Of a stretch of 16,933 nt of DNA, positions 5,438 to 13,318 are shown one piece after another. Each line of letters begins with the position of its first letter. Position 1 is the stretch's first letter. The notes beneath the pieces are model-generated. The model did no database searches. It was not told the DNA's origin and saw only the letters and a list, made by a program, of their open reading frames with translations. Origin of the DNA: Candidatus Zhuqueibacterota bacterium 4484_188 (lineage in GTDB: Bacteria > Calditrichota > Calditrichia > RBG-13-44-9); the NCBI GenBank assembly GCA_002049825.1, contig MVCZ01000002.1, positions 1 to 16,933 on the forward strand, written 5' to 3'. The position numbers were made by a program, and so were the translations under genes.

Positions 5438-5495
5438 GCCATTTTTTAAAAATAGAGTATTTTTGTATACTAATCCGAATAATTTACAAAAACTT

Positions 5496-5727
5496 ACCGC
5501 GAAGTCGCTAAGGCGCATAAAAATTATTTTTAAAAACCGTTTCCCATCGGGATCACTACGTGAAAAACGGTTATTAAGTGATGAATTTGTGTGTGTTCAC
5601 CCGGATTCCCACATAGTGGTTCCTACGGAAAGCGGTTTAAAGTAAACTAAAAGAATCTTTAATAGCACAACTGGTTAAGTGTAATATTTTAGATACATAA
5701 AACTTGGCACCTTAGCGACTTCGCGGT
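5496..5727. repeat. 18-bp perfect inverted repeat pair
   Basis: ACCGCGAAGTCGCTAAGG (5496-5513) recurs as its exact reverse complement at 5710-5727; with one mismatch the match extends to 21 bp. The arms enclose 196 bp of A/T-rich non-coding DNA. They look like the ends of a small non-autonomous or dispersed repeat element rather than a terminator, because the loop is too long. Confidence 0.75.
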
Positions 5728-5900
5728 TCATGAATTATGCACGCGAATAAGGCGGCAAAATTTTTTTCAACCGAACGGAACCGTTTTCTGAAAATAAGAG
5801 TTGTCACGAACAGGAAATTGTTTTCTCTAAGAACTTGCATTTTCGAAATGGCAAGTATAAATTTGTGCGCATTTTTGGAAAAAAACCAAATGGAGGTCTC

Positions 5901-6350
5901 ATGAAAAAAGGGTTAATTGGCTTACTGGTTTTTAGTTTAGTTTTTTTGTTTCTGGCGGGATGCAGTAAAAAGGTAAGCGAGAAGGAATATTTTGACCGTG
6001 CGTACCAGTACATGGGCAAAGAAAATATGGGTGCGGAAAAATGGAGCAAGGCGGAGGAGAATTTCCAGAAGGTTTTAGATGAGTATCCCAATGGAGAATT
6101 TGCCGCCAAATCGCTTTTCATGATTGGATTTATTAATGCCAATTATTTGAAGAATTATGATAAGGCGAAGAAATACTATTCGGAGTTTTTACAGAAATAT
6201 CCGAAAAACGATTTGGCGGACGACGCCAAATACGAGATTGAAAACCTGGGGAAAAATATCGATGATTTACCCTTTCTCCGTGAGGATAGTGTCAAGGAAG
6301 AAAACAAGCTAACCAAGCCTTCTCAGAAGGTGCCGGTCTCATCAAAGTAG
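5901..6350 (+). CDS. TPR lipoprotein
   Basis: The 149-residue product has a lipoprotein signal: Lys-Lys, a hydrophobic core, and the lipobox LAGC with Cys21 as the lipidation site (MKKGLIGLLVFSLVFLFLAG before it). Residues about 46-75 (WSKAEENFQKVLDEYPNGEF) and 85-115 (YDKAKKYYSEFLQKYPKNDL) are two TPR-type helical hairpins of the BamD/YbgF style, whose members act as periplasmic scaffolds in outer-membrane assembly. The C-terminus is Lys/Ser/Pro rich. GGAGG lies seven bases before the ATG at 5901; an upstream in-frame ATG at 5835 would spoil the signal peptide. A strong terminator follows, so it is probably a separate transcription unit from the operon downstream, but its TPRs resemble those of the lipoprotein at 9437. 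Exact partner unknown. Confidence 0.8.
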   Translation: MKKGLIGLLVFSLVFLFLAGCSKKVSEKEYFDRAYQYMGKENMGAEKWSKAEENFQKVLDEYPNGEFAAKSLFMIGFINANYLKNYDKAKKYYSEFLQKYPKNDLADDAKYEIENLGKNIDDLPFLREDSVKEENKLTKPSQKVPVSSK

Positions 6351-6399
6351 AATCGGCTTGAAAGCGGTGGAAATGATGAGCAGCCGATTGCAAGCAGAA

Positions 6400-6438
6400 A
6401 AAAACCCTGTTTTAATGTGTTCTTGAAACAGGGTTTTT
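6400..6438. terminator. Strong intrinsic terminator
   Basis: The stem AAAAACCCTGTTT/AAACAGGGTTTTT (6400-6412 with 6426-6438) is perfect over 13 bp, with a 13-base loop and a T tract on the plus strand; the A tract on the other side makes it work in either direction. It ends the TPR lipoprotein gene and separates it from the following operon. Confidence 0.88.
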
Positions 6439-6513
6439 ATTTGATTTTAAAATAAAGGGAACTTTGACCTGTACGGTTAGTATATATTCACCTTTAAATT
6501 TTTGAAGGAAAAT

Positions 6514-7476
6514 ATGCAGACAAAGATTTTACAACGACTCAACGGTTTTTTTATACTTTTTCTTCTGGCAAATTTATTGCACTCCCAACCGGACTCCCTT
6601 CGAAAACCTTCCGAGGGAAAACATCTTATTCAATTAAACACTTACCTGGAAACCAGTAAAGTGCCCCGGAATCGCCCGGTTGTTTTTCACATCGAGTTGT
6701 CCTGGGAAGGCGATTTGAGCCGCTACCAGATAGAGCCGATTTCTCAGCCGATTCTGACCAACCTGCTGTTGGAAGGCAGCGGGTCGGAAAATCGCCTGGA
6801 ACCGTTGTCCAGTGGCAAGTTTAGAGCGGTCAAATCGATTACCTACCGTTTTAAACCGTTGGAAATGGGAATGGCGTATATTGACGGGGTCACCATAAAA
6901 TACACCGATCGCCAGACCGGGCAGGAAGACAAGCTTACTTCCCAGCGAGTCATGGTAGAAATAGTCGATCCGCTACCGGAAGCAGACGGCGGAAGTGTCC
7001 GGTCGGTTATTTACCTGGTTTTGCTGGTGGTCTTTTTTGCGGTTATTCTGTTTTTTGTAGTGGTCTATTTCCGGAAGAGGCGCCAGGCGCGGGAGAGTGT
7101 GGTACCAATTGTTCCCCTGCCGGAAATATATTTAAATAAACTGTCCCAGGAAGTTGACCCGCGCGGTACCAATTTAAACGAGATGACCGGGCGGTTGTCA
7201 AAAATATTCCGAGAGTACCTGGACCAGGATTTCGATATCCGAACCCGTGAATCCAGTACCGCTGAAATTCTGGAGAAACTGGAAAATCTGGAAATTGATG
7301 AGAGCGACCGCGGCAATTTGAAATCGGTTTTTGAGAAACTGGATTTAATAAAATTTGCCGGGAAAAATGTCGACCCGGCGGATTTTACCAACATTTACGG
7401 CACCATCGAAGCTTTTCTGCTGAAACGAAAACAAGTTTACGAGTCCAACCAGGCTGAATTGAAGGAGGATAAATGA
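6514..7476 (+). CDS. BatD-like membrane protein (first copy)
   Basis: The 320-residue protein has a signal peptide (about 1-24), a periplasmic beta-rich domain (about 35-150; VPRNRPVVFHIELSWEGDLS), one membrane helix (163-186) followed by FRKRRQ, and a cytoplasmic helical domain (about 215-305; GRLSKIFREYLDQDFDIRTR and FEKLDLIKFAG). This topology is that of BatD / DUF4381-type proteins that sit beside MoxR and von Willebrand factor A genes. The cytoplasmic domain is clearly paralogous to that of the 10395 gene (shared IFRxYL, ESxxEI, LxKFA). The ATG at 6514 follows AAGGA; a TTG at 6502 is less likely. Its TGA overlaps the moxR ATG by 4 bp, implying translational coupling. Presumed role: membrane adaptor for the MoxR/VWA complex (inference). 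Confidence 0.7.
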   Translation: MQTKILQRLNGFFILFLLANLLHSQPDSLRKPSEGKHLIQLNTYLETSKVPRNRPVVFHIELSWEGDLSRYQIEPISQPILTNLLLEGSGSENRLEPLSSGKFRAVKSITYRFKPLEMGMAYIDGVTIKYTDRQTGQEDKLTSQRVMVEIVDPLPEADGGSVRSVIYLVLLVVFFAVILFFVVVYFRKRRQARESVVPIVPLPEIYLNKLSQEVDPRGTNLNEMTGRLSKIFREYLDQDFDIRTRESSTAEILEKLENLEIDESDRGNLKSVFEKLDLIKFAGKNVDPADFTNIYGTIEAFLLKRKQVYESNQAELKEDK

Positions 7477-8462
7477 ACGTCGATATTCAAGCGATTAATG
7501 AAAAGATTGAACGTGAAAGCGCATTTGTGGAAAAAATTACCGCCGAAGTGGGAAAGGTGATTGTCGGGCAAACCTACATGGTGGAACGGCTGCTGATTGG
7601 CCTGCTGTGCAACGGACACATTTTGTTGGAAGGTGTGCCCGGATTGGCCAAAACCCTGACCGTGAAAACACTCTCTTCGGTGATTCAAACCAAATTTCAG
7701 CGAATCCAGTTTACCCCCGACCTGCTGCCGGCAGATTTGCTGGGAACCCTGATTTACAACCAGAAAACCGGTGATTTTTCAGTACGCAAGGGACCGCTTT
7801 TTGCCAACCTGATTCTTGCCGACGAAATAAACCGCTCGCCGGCAAAAGTGCAAAGCGCTCTGTTGGAATCCATGCAGGAACGGCAGATTACCATCGGTGA
7901 CCAAACCTACCAATTAGAAGATCCGTTTTTAGTAATGGCGACCCAGAATCCCATTGAGCAGGAAGGAACTTACCCGTTGCCGGAAGCCCAGGTCGACCGG
8001 TTTATGTTAAAACTGAACATTACCTACCCGAATAAAGAGGAAGAATTAGACATCATGCAGCGGATGACTTCCGGCAGCGTGCCGGACACCGACCCGGTAG
8101 TTGAACCAAAAGATATTGTGAAAGCCAGCCTGGTGGTGAACGAAGTGTATATGGATGAAAAAATTGACCGCTACATTGTGGACCTGGTTTTTGCCACCCG
8201 CGAACCGGAAAAATATGGTTTGAAAGACCTGGCACCGCTCATTGCTTTCGGCGCCTCGCCGCGGGCTTCGATTAATCTGAAATTAGCTGCCAAAGCTCAC
8301 GCATTTTTACGCCGTCGCGGATTTGTGACACCGGAAGATATAAAAGCAATTGGCTTGGATGTGCTGAGGCACCGAATCATTGTTACCTATGAAGCGGAAG
8401 CCGAAGAAGTTACTTCCGAGGATGTGGTGCGCCGGGTTTTGAATCAGATAGAAGTGCCTTAA
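7473..8462 (+). CDS. moxR: MoxR-family AAA+ ATPase
   Basis: The 329-residue protein carries the MoxR AAA+ core: Walker A GVPGLAKT (residues 54-61), Walker B LILADE with EINRSPAK (113-124), the MoxR signature QSALLESMQERQITIG, sensor 1 ATQNP (156-160) and the arginine region GTYPLPEAQVDRF (165-177). The C-terminal lid contains GASPRASINL. MoxR ATPases act as chaperones that remodel or load cofactors into partner proteins, usually VWA or DUF58 proteins encoded next door, as here. It overlaps the BatD-like gene by 4 bp, with AAGGAGG upstream of its ATG, and is followed by the DUF58 gene after 32 bases. Length and motifs are complete. Confidence 0.97.
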   Translation: MNVDIQAINEKIERESAFVEKITAEVGKVIVGQTYMVERLLIGLLCNGHILLEGVPGLAKTLTVKTLSSVIQTKFQRIQFTPDLLPADLLGTLIYNQKTGDFSVRKGPLFANLILADEINRSPAKVQSALLESMQERQITIGDQTYQLEDPFLVMATQNPIEQEGTYPLPEAQVDRFMLKLNITYPNKEEELDIMQRMTSGSVPDTDPVVEPKDIVKASLVVNEVYMDEKIDRYIVDLVFATREPEKYGLKDLAPLIAFGASPRASINLKLAAKAHAFLRRRGFVTPEDIKAIGLDVLRHRIIVTYEAEAEEVTSEDVVRRVLNQIEVP

Positions 8463-8494
8463 TCGCGAAACGGATTATTTAACCGACAGGAAGT

Positions 8495-9388
8495 ATGGAT
8501 ACAAAAGAGCTACTGAAAAAAGTTCGTCAAGTTGAAATCAGTATTCGCGGTGTGGTAAACGAAGTGTTTGCCGGCGAGTATCATTCGGTATTCAAGGGCC
8601 GGGGAATGGAGTTTGCCGAAGTGCGCGAATACCAGATTGGCGATGATGTGCGCACCATCGACTGGAATGTGTCGGCGCGGATGAATCATCCTTTCGTAAA
8701 AGTCTTTGACGAAGAACGCGAACTCACCGTGATGATTCTTTTCGATGCCAGTTCTTCGGAGAGCTTTGGCACCCGTTTTCAGCGCAAAGACGATGTGGCG
8801 GTGGAAATTGCCGCATTGCTTGCTTCTTCAGCCGTACGGAATAACGATAAGGTCGGTTTAATAATTTTCAGCGATAAAATTGAAAAATTTGTCCCGCCGC
8901 ACAAGGGACGAAAACATATTTTGCGGGTCATCCGGGAATTGCTCTATTTTGGCAGCACCGAGGAAACACACGCTGCCGCCCAAACCGATATCGCGATGGG
9001 GCTGGAATATTTAAACCAGATTTTGAAGCGGAAAGCAACTGTGTTTCTGATCAGCGATTTCCTGGCGGAAGGATTTGAGAGGGATTTGCAAATTGCCAAC
9101 AAACGTCACGACCTGGTGGCAATCCGCCTGATTGATCCGCTGGAGGAACGGTTCCCCGGAATCGGCTTGATCGAGTTGGAAGACCTGGAAACCGGCGAAA
9201 CCGTTTTGCTGGACACCTCGGTGCGGGAAATCCGGGAAACAGTTGCCGAAAATGCCTTAACCGAGAAAAATGCACTGGAAAAGTCTTTTAAATCGATTGG
9301 GGTGGATTACATCGACATCCGCACCGACAAGTCTTATGTCCAACCGCTGACACGTTTTTTCCGGATGCGGGCAAGAAGGTTCCATTAA
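8495..9388 (+). CDS. DUF58 protein with VWA-like domain
   Basis: The 297-residue soluble protein shows the DUF58 hallmark REYQIGDDVRTIDWNVSAR (residues 44-62) and a following VWA-like fold with a MIDAS-type Asp84-x-Ser86-x-Ser88 (FDASSS). DVAVEIAALLASSAVRNNDK and VFLISDFLAEGF follow, ending in a conserved-looking SYVQPLTRFFRMRARR. DUF58 proteins are the usual partners of MoxR ATPases and are thought to be metal-binding adaptors in assembly or maturation of envelope complexes. No membrane segment is visible. An AGGA lies close to the ATG. It sits directly after moxR and about 50 bases before the chaperone-like lipoprotein gene. Confidence 0.93.
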   Translation: MDTKELLKKVRQVEISIRGVVNEVFAGEYHSVFKGRGMEFAEVREYQIGDDVRTIDWNVSARMNHPFVKVFDEERELTVMILFDASSSESFGTRFQRKDDVAVEIAALLASSAVRNNDKVGLIIFSDKIEKFVPPHKGRKHILRVIRELLYFGSTEETHAAAQTDIAMGLEYLNQILKRKATVFLISDFLAEGFERDLQIANKRHDLVAIRLIDPLEERFPGIGLIELEDLETGETVLLDTSVREIRETVAENALTEKNALEKSFKSIGVDYIDIRTDKSYVQPLTRFFRMRARRFH

Positions 9389-9436
9389 ACCGGAGGCTGC
9401 AAAACTATAAACCAGAATTGTAGAAGGTTTTGAAAA

Positions 9437-10414
9437 ATGAAAAAGTCAGGAAGTAAAATATTGGCGAAAAGTAAAATGTTTCGGCTGTTCTTTATTTTCC
9501 TGTTTCTGCTCGGTGCGGTTCTAACGGGCTGCCAGAAATCCCAGAAACCGCTTCTTTCCAAAGAACAGAAACGGGAATTAGCGAATGTGTTTTACAACCA
9601 ACAGCTTTACCCGCAAGCCATCCATGAATATGAGGATTACCTTCAGAATTACCAGTTAGACGGGAATGAATCAGCCAATATTTCTTACATGATCGCCAAT
9701 ATTTATTTCGACCGCTTGCACGATTATGAAAATGCGCTGGCGTATTATCTGAAAATCAAATATCTCTATCCGGAATCAAATCTGCAAACGGAAGTGGGCA
9801 AAAAAATTGTCGCCTGCCTGGAACGAATGAAACGCTCGACCGATGCCCAGCAGGTAATTGAGCAAACCGCGGCGCTGGACGAGTCGCAGAAGAAGGAATC
9901 GAAGCCGGGTGAGGTGATTGCCGAAATCGGCGAACGTAAAATTACCACCGGCGACTTGCAGTACGAAATCAACCAACTTCCGGTTTATGTGCGTGACCAG
10001 ATAAAAACACCTCAGCAGCGGCTGGAATTTCTGAAAAATTACATCGCCCAGGAACTGCTGTACGATTCCGCCAAACGCAAAGGACTGGACAAGGACAAGG
10101 AAGTGCGTGCCGGTGTTGCACAGGCAGAGCGTTCCCTGATGGCGCAGAAACTGCTGCAGGAGGAAATTGAAAAAGAAGCCAATCTGCAAAATTACACCAA
10201 TGCCGATGTGGAATTGTATTTCAAAGCAAACAAAGAAAAATATGCCGAGAAAGATAAAAACGGCAAAATCAAAAAAGCGCCTTCCTTTGAAGAAGTAAAG
10301 GATCGGGTAGCGAAAGATTTCATCCAGGAAAAACAACAAGCTGCTTACCAGGCACTGGTGGAACGGTTGATGAAAGCGGAGCAGGTTCGTATTTATGAAA
10401 ATAAATTTAAATAA
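9437..10414 (+). CDS. Lipoprotein with TPRs and SurA-like chaperone domain, no parvulin domain
   Basis: The 325-residue protein has a long basic signal, then FLFLLGAVLTGC with Cys32 in the lipobox. Residues about 45-130 form TPR-like hairpins (FYNQQLYPQAIHEYEDYLQN; YENALAYYLKIKYLYPES). From about 157 a SurA/PpiC-type N-terminal chaperone domain begins (VIAEIGERKITTGDLQYEIN; RLEFLKNYIAQELLYDSAKR) and continues with YTNADVELYFKANKEKYAEK. Where the PPIase (parvulin) domain would normally lie there is only a short Lys-rich link, before APSFEEVKDRVAKDFIQEKQ. It thus looks like a chaperone without isomerase activity, anchored in the outer or inner membrane and facing the periplasm. Its last 20 bases overlap the next BatD-like gene. 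Such a TPR-chaperone fusion next to a MoxR/DUF58 pair suggests handling of an exported partner (inference). Confidence 0.8.
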   Translation: MKKSGSKILAKSKMFRLFFIFLFLLGAVLTGCQKSQKPLLSKEQKRELANVFYNQQLYPQAIHEYEDYLQNYQLDGNESANISYMIANIYFDRLHDYENALAYYLKIKYLYPESNLQTEVGKKIVACLERMKRSTDAQQVIEQTAALDESQKKESKPGEVIAEIGERKITTGDLQYEINQLPVYVRDQIKTPQQRLEFLKNYIAQELLYDSAKRKGLDKDKEVRAGVAQAERSLMAQKLLQEEIEKEANLQNYTNADVELYFKANKEKYAEKDKNGKIKKAPSFEEVKDRVAKDFIQEKQQAAYQALVERLMKAEQVRIYENKFK

Positions 10415-11441
10415 AATTTCCGGTGAACGGCATTTTCTGAAAACCCTTTTCCTGGTGTTGCTGGGCACCTCGATTATTTTCGCCGCACAGTCACTCATCC
10501 GGGTCGGGGCATCGGTGGACAAATCAGTGATTACCATTGGCGACCGCATCACTTACTCGCTGACTATTGAACATGATAAAAGCATTAAGATTGAGCAGCC
10601 CGGTCCCGGCGCCAACCTGGGGCAGTTCGAAATCAAAGACTACAAAATTTACGACCCGGTGGAAAAGGGGAACATTGTCACGCAACAGTTTGACTACGTG
10701 ATCTCGGTTTTCGATACCGGAAAATTTGTAATTCCGCCGTTCCCGGTGGCTTTTGCTCCGGCGGACACTTCGACAAAATACCAGGTAATCATGTCCGAAC
10801 CGATTGAAATTACCGTAAACAGTGTGCTGACCGCAGAGGATGCCGAGATTCACGATATTAAGCCGCCGATCAGTATTCCGTTTAATTACCGGCGATTGAT
10901 TCTCCTGGTTGTAGCGGGGCTGCTGATTGCCGCTGCGGTGCTCTTATTTCTGTATATTCTTCGCCAGCGCAAAAAGGGAAAACCGCTTTTCCGCAAAGAG
11001 GTCATTCGACCGGCGCACGAAATTGCCCTGGAAGCGTTGGAAGCAGTAGCCGCAGAGTGGCGGGAAATGCTGGAGGCTGGAAAACACAAGGAACTGTTCA
11101 CCCGTATTTCCGAAATTTTCCGCACCTACCTGGAAAACCGCTTTTTTATCAACGCCATGGAAGAAACGTCTTTTGAAATCATCGATTCGCTGCGGGAGGT
11201 AGGGCTGGAAGAGGAACAGCAGAAAATAGCGCGGGAAATTCTGGAACTCTCCACGCTGGTGAAATTTGCCAAATACATCCCGGAAGAGCAGGAGACAGAA
11301 CAGTGCCTGGAGCAATTGAAATCATTTGTCGAAGCAACCAGGCTGGTTTTCGAGCCGGTGGAGAACCAGATTGAAATGAGTGAAACGGAGGGTGAAGAGA
11401 AAGCTGCCGAGGCGGTTGCTGAGGATAACAAAACAGTTTAA
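10395..11441 (+). CDS. BatD-like membrane protein (second copy)
   Basis: The 348-residue protein has a signal or anchor (about 12-31), a periplasmic immunoglobulin-like beta domain (about 35-142; VDKSVITIGDRITYSLTIEH and VFDTGKFVIPPFPVAF), the IHDIKPP motif (152-158) seen in BatD/DUF4381-type proteins, one membrane helix (168-190) followed by RQRKKGKP, and a cytoplasmic helical domain (205-315; RISEIFRTYLENRFFINAME and LSTLVKFAKYIP). The acidic C-terminal tail (about 325-348) is low in complexity. The cytoplasmic domain matches the 6514 protein. The ATG at 10395 lies inside the end of the preceding gene (20-bp overlap), which implies coupled translation. It probably links the periplasmic chaperone lipoprotein to cytoplasmic MoxR-type partners (inference). 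Confidence 0.8.
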   Translation: MKINLNKISGERHFLKTLFLVLLGTSIIFAAQSLIRVGASVDKSVITIGDRITYSLTIEHDKSIKIEQPGPGANLGQFEIKDYKIYDPVEKGNIVTQQFDYVISVFDTGKFVIPPFPVAFAPADTSTKYQVIMSEPIEITVNSVLTAEDAEIHDIKPPISIPFNYRRLILLVVAGLLIAAAVLLFLYILRQRKKGKPLFRKEVIRPAHEIALEALEAVAAEWREMLEAGKHKELFTRISEIFRTYLENRFFINAMEETSFEIIDSLREVGLEEEQQKIAREILELSTLVKFAKYIPEEQETEQCLEQLKSFVEATRLVFEPVENQIEMSETEGEEKAAEAVAEDNKTV

Positions 11442-11514
11442 TTGAGATATAAGAGCATGACATTGTTATATTAAAATTAATGTGGAGCAGAAAAATAAGA
11501 ATGGAGGTGAAACA

Positions 11515-12453
11515 GTGATTGAAGTAAAGAATCTGACGCGATATTACGGAGAAAAGCGTGCGCTTCACGACGTTTCCTTCGACGTTCAAAAAGGTGAAGT
11601 ATTAGGGTTGCTGGGACCAAATGCCGCCGGTAAAACCACAACCATGAGGATTCTGACCTGTTTTATGACTCCCACATCGGGAACCGCCCGGGTTGCCGGG
11701 TACGACATCTGGGATCAGCCGATGGAGGTGAAAAACCGGATTGGCTACCTGCCGGAAAATCCACCGCTATACTCAGATCTTCGCGTGATGGAATATCTTG
11801 ATTTTGTCGCCAAAATTAATAATATCCCTAAAAACAAAAGGCAGGCGTCAATTGACAATGCAATTGAAAAGTCAGGTTTGGGAGATGTGCGGAATCAGGT
11901 GATTGGTAGTCTATCAAAAGGATTCCGTCAGCGCGCCGGTCTTGCCCAGGCGCTTTTAGGCGACCCGGAAATTCTGATTCTGGACGAGCCGACGGTGGGA
12001 CTGGACCCCCGGCAGATTATCGAAATCCGGGAGTTGATTAAAAAACTGGGTGGCGACCACACTATTATTCTTTCTACCCATATTTTACCGGAAGTGGAAA
12101 TGACTTGCGGACGAGTAGTCATTATTAACGAGGGAGAAGTGGTTGCCGAAGACACACCGGGAAATCTGACCAAACGCTTAACCGGGAGTGAACGAACCAT
12201 CGTAGAGGTAGAAGGGAAAGAAGAAGACGCCCGGGCGGCGATTCAAAGCGTGGGCGAAGTGCTGTCTGTTACAAAGCAGAAAGCCAGCACTGACAATCAC
12301 CTCAAATTTGTGATCGAAACACAAACCGATGTGCGCCGCGACCTGGCAAAAACGTTAGTGGAGAAAGGAATGGGACTGTACGAATTACGAGCCGAAGCTT
12401 ACTCTTTGGAAGAAATCTTCCTGCATTTAACCACAAAAGAGGAGGCAGCCTGA
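11515..12453 (+). CDS. GldA-like ABC transporter ATPase
   Basis: The 312-residue ATPase starts MIEVKNLTRYYGEKRALHDV. It carries Walker A GPNAAGKT (34-41; Ala replaces the usual Gly), a GYLPEN loop (77-82) in the Q-loop position, signature LSKGFRQR (133-140), Walker B ILILDEP (153-159), D-loop GLDP and the switch histidine in STHIL. A C-terminal regulatory region (about 225-312) ends in LEEIFLHLT. These match the GldA/NatA/YadG-type exporter ATPases that work with ABC-2 permeases. I choose the GTG at 11515 because GGAGGTG lies five bases upstream; a GTG at 11482 would add eleven residues that do not align with typical starts. The permease gene begins two bases after its stop codon. It powers the module formed with the next two genes. 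Confidence 0.93.
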   Translation: MIEVKNLTRYYGEKRALHDVSFDVQKGEVLGLLGPNAAGKTTTMRILTCFMTPTSGTARVAGYDIWDQPMEVKNRIGYLPENPPLYSDLRVMEYLDFVAKINNIPKNKRQASIDNAIEKSGLGDVRNQVIGSLSKGFRQRAGLAQALLGDPEILILDEPTVGLDPRQIIEIRELIKKLGGDHTIILSTHILPEVEMTCGRVVIINEGEVVAEDTPGNLTKRLTGSERTIVEVEGKEEDARAAIQSVGEVLSVTKQKASTDNHLKFVIETQTDVRRDLAKTLVEKGMGLYELRAEAYSLEEIFLHLTTKEEAA

Positions 12454-12455
12454 AA

Positions 12456-13238
12456 ATGAAAAAGACATTTGCAGTTTATCAGAAAGAATTGAAACACTTT
12501 TTTTATTCACCGATTGCCTACATTGTGATTGCGGCGTTTGTGATTATTGCCGGCATCTTTTTCTATCTGTACCTGAGCAGCTTTGTAGAAGCCGCCTTTA
12601 TGGACATGATTCGCTCGCAGCAGTACCGCACGCCGCCGCAAAAATTCAATGTCAACCTGCAGCTTATCCGACCGTTCTTCTGGAATTTGGCGCTCATTTC
12701 CCTGTTCGTTCTTCCGCTGGTAACCATGCGCTTATTTTCCGAAGAAAAAAAATCGGGAACAGTGGAACTGCTCTACACCCGCCCGCTGTCCAGTGTGCAT
12801 ATCGTTTTAGGGAAATTCTTCGCCGGGGTTACTTTTTACCTGGTGATGCTAATCCCTACCATGATTTTTATGCTGCTGCTGTTTATCTATGGCAACCCCG
12901 AGTTCTGGCCGGTTGTTTCCGGTTACCTGGGCTTGCTCCTGTTGGGCAGCGCATTTATCGCCGGCGGGTTGTTTATTTCCACATTAACCGAAAACCAGAT
13001 TATCGCTGCCATCGGCGGATTCGGGCTCTCGCTAGTGCTTTGGATCATCGGGTGGGCAGCCAATTTTTCCGGTCCCGGTATGGCGGGAATCTTGAACTAT
13101 TTGTCCATTATTAACCATTTCGAGGATTTTGCCCAGGGAGTTATCGACACCAAGCATGTGTTCTACTATCTCTTATTCAGCGCTTTTGGTGTTTACCTGT
13201 CGCTCAAATCAATTGAATCTATAAAATGGAAATCCTGA
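12456..13238 (+). CDS. GldF-like ABC-2 permease
   Basis: The 260-residue protein has about six membrane helices (near 18-39, 75-92, 116-142, 147-171, 177-202 and 235-253) and, after the second, the coupling segment MRLFSEEKKSGTVELLYTRP that is typical of ABC-2 / GldF permeases contacting the ATPase. It would form the membrane channel for the GldA-like ATPase just upstream; GGAGG precedes its ATG across the gene junction. In Bacteroidetes the homologous trio GldA-GldF-GldG is needed for gliding and the associated secretion, but relatives occur in non-gliding phyla with unknown cargo. The cargo here is unknown. Confidence 0.92.
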   Translation: MKKTFAVYQKELKHFFYSPIAYIVIAAFVIIAGIFFYLYLSSFVEAAFMDMIRSQQYRTPPQKFNVNLQLIRPFFWNLALISLFVLPLVTMRLFSEEKKSGTVELLYTRPLSSVHIVLGKFFAGVTFYLVMLIPTMIFMLLLFIYGNPEFWPVVSGYLGLLLLGSAFIAGGLFISTLTENQIIAAIGGFGLSLVLWIIGWAANFSGPGMAGILNYLSIINHFEDFAQGVIDTKHVFYYLLFSAFGVYLSLKSIESIKWKS

Positions 13239-13318
13239 GTAACCTGTAATTGGAAGGGATTTAATTGATTTCACCAAAATCTGATGGATGCAGCAAAAAA
13301 CGGAGGATGAAATAAAAA

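Larger units (their letters stand above)
5307..5900. other. Divergent intergenic region with inverted repeats
   Basis: Apart from the lexA promoter and operators, this stretch carries a long inverted repeat (5496-5513 with 5710-5727), an internal hairpin AACCGTTT/AAACGGTT (5535-5542 with 5565-5572), and an inverted repeat CTTGC...GCAAG (5834-5855) just before TATAAA (5856-5861). The last may be the promoter of the lipoprotein gene at 5901 (TTGCAT at 5835 with a short 15-bp spacer). No convincing gene is seen. Confidence 0.6.

Noticed and set aside
5427..5645. 72-codon plus-strand frame between lexA and the lipoprotein gene
   Set aside because: It begins in the lexA promoter and crosses one arm of an inverted repeat and a hairpin, and has no recognisable domain.
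9776..10552. 258-codon minus-strand frame
   Set aside because: Antisense to the TPR/SurA-like and BatD-like genes; Phe/Leu/His-rich shadow.
11482..11514. Upstream GTG start for the GldA-like ATPase
   Set aside because: It would place the GGAGGTG site inside the coding region; the GTG at 11515 has the right spacing and a typical N-terminus.
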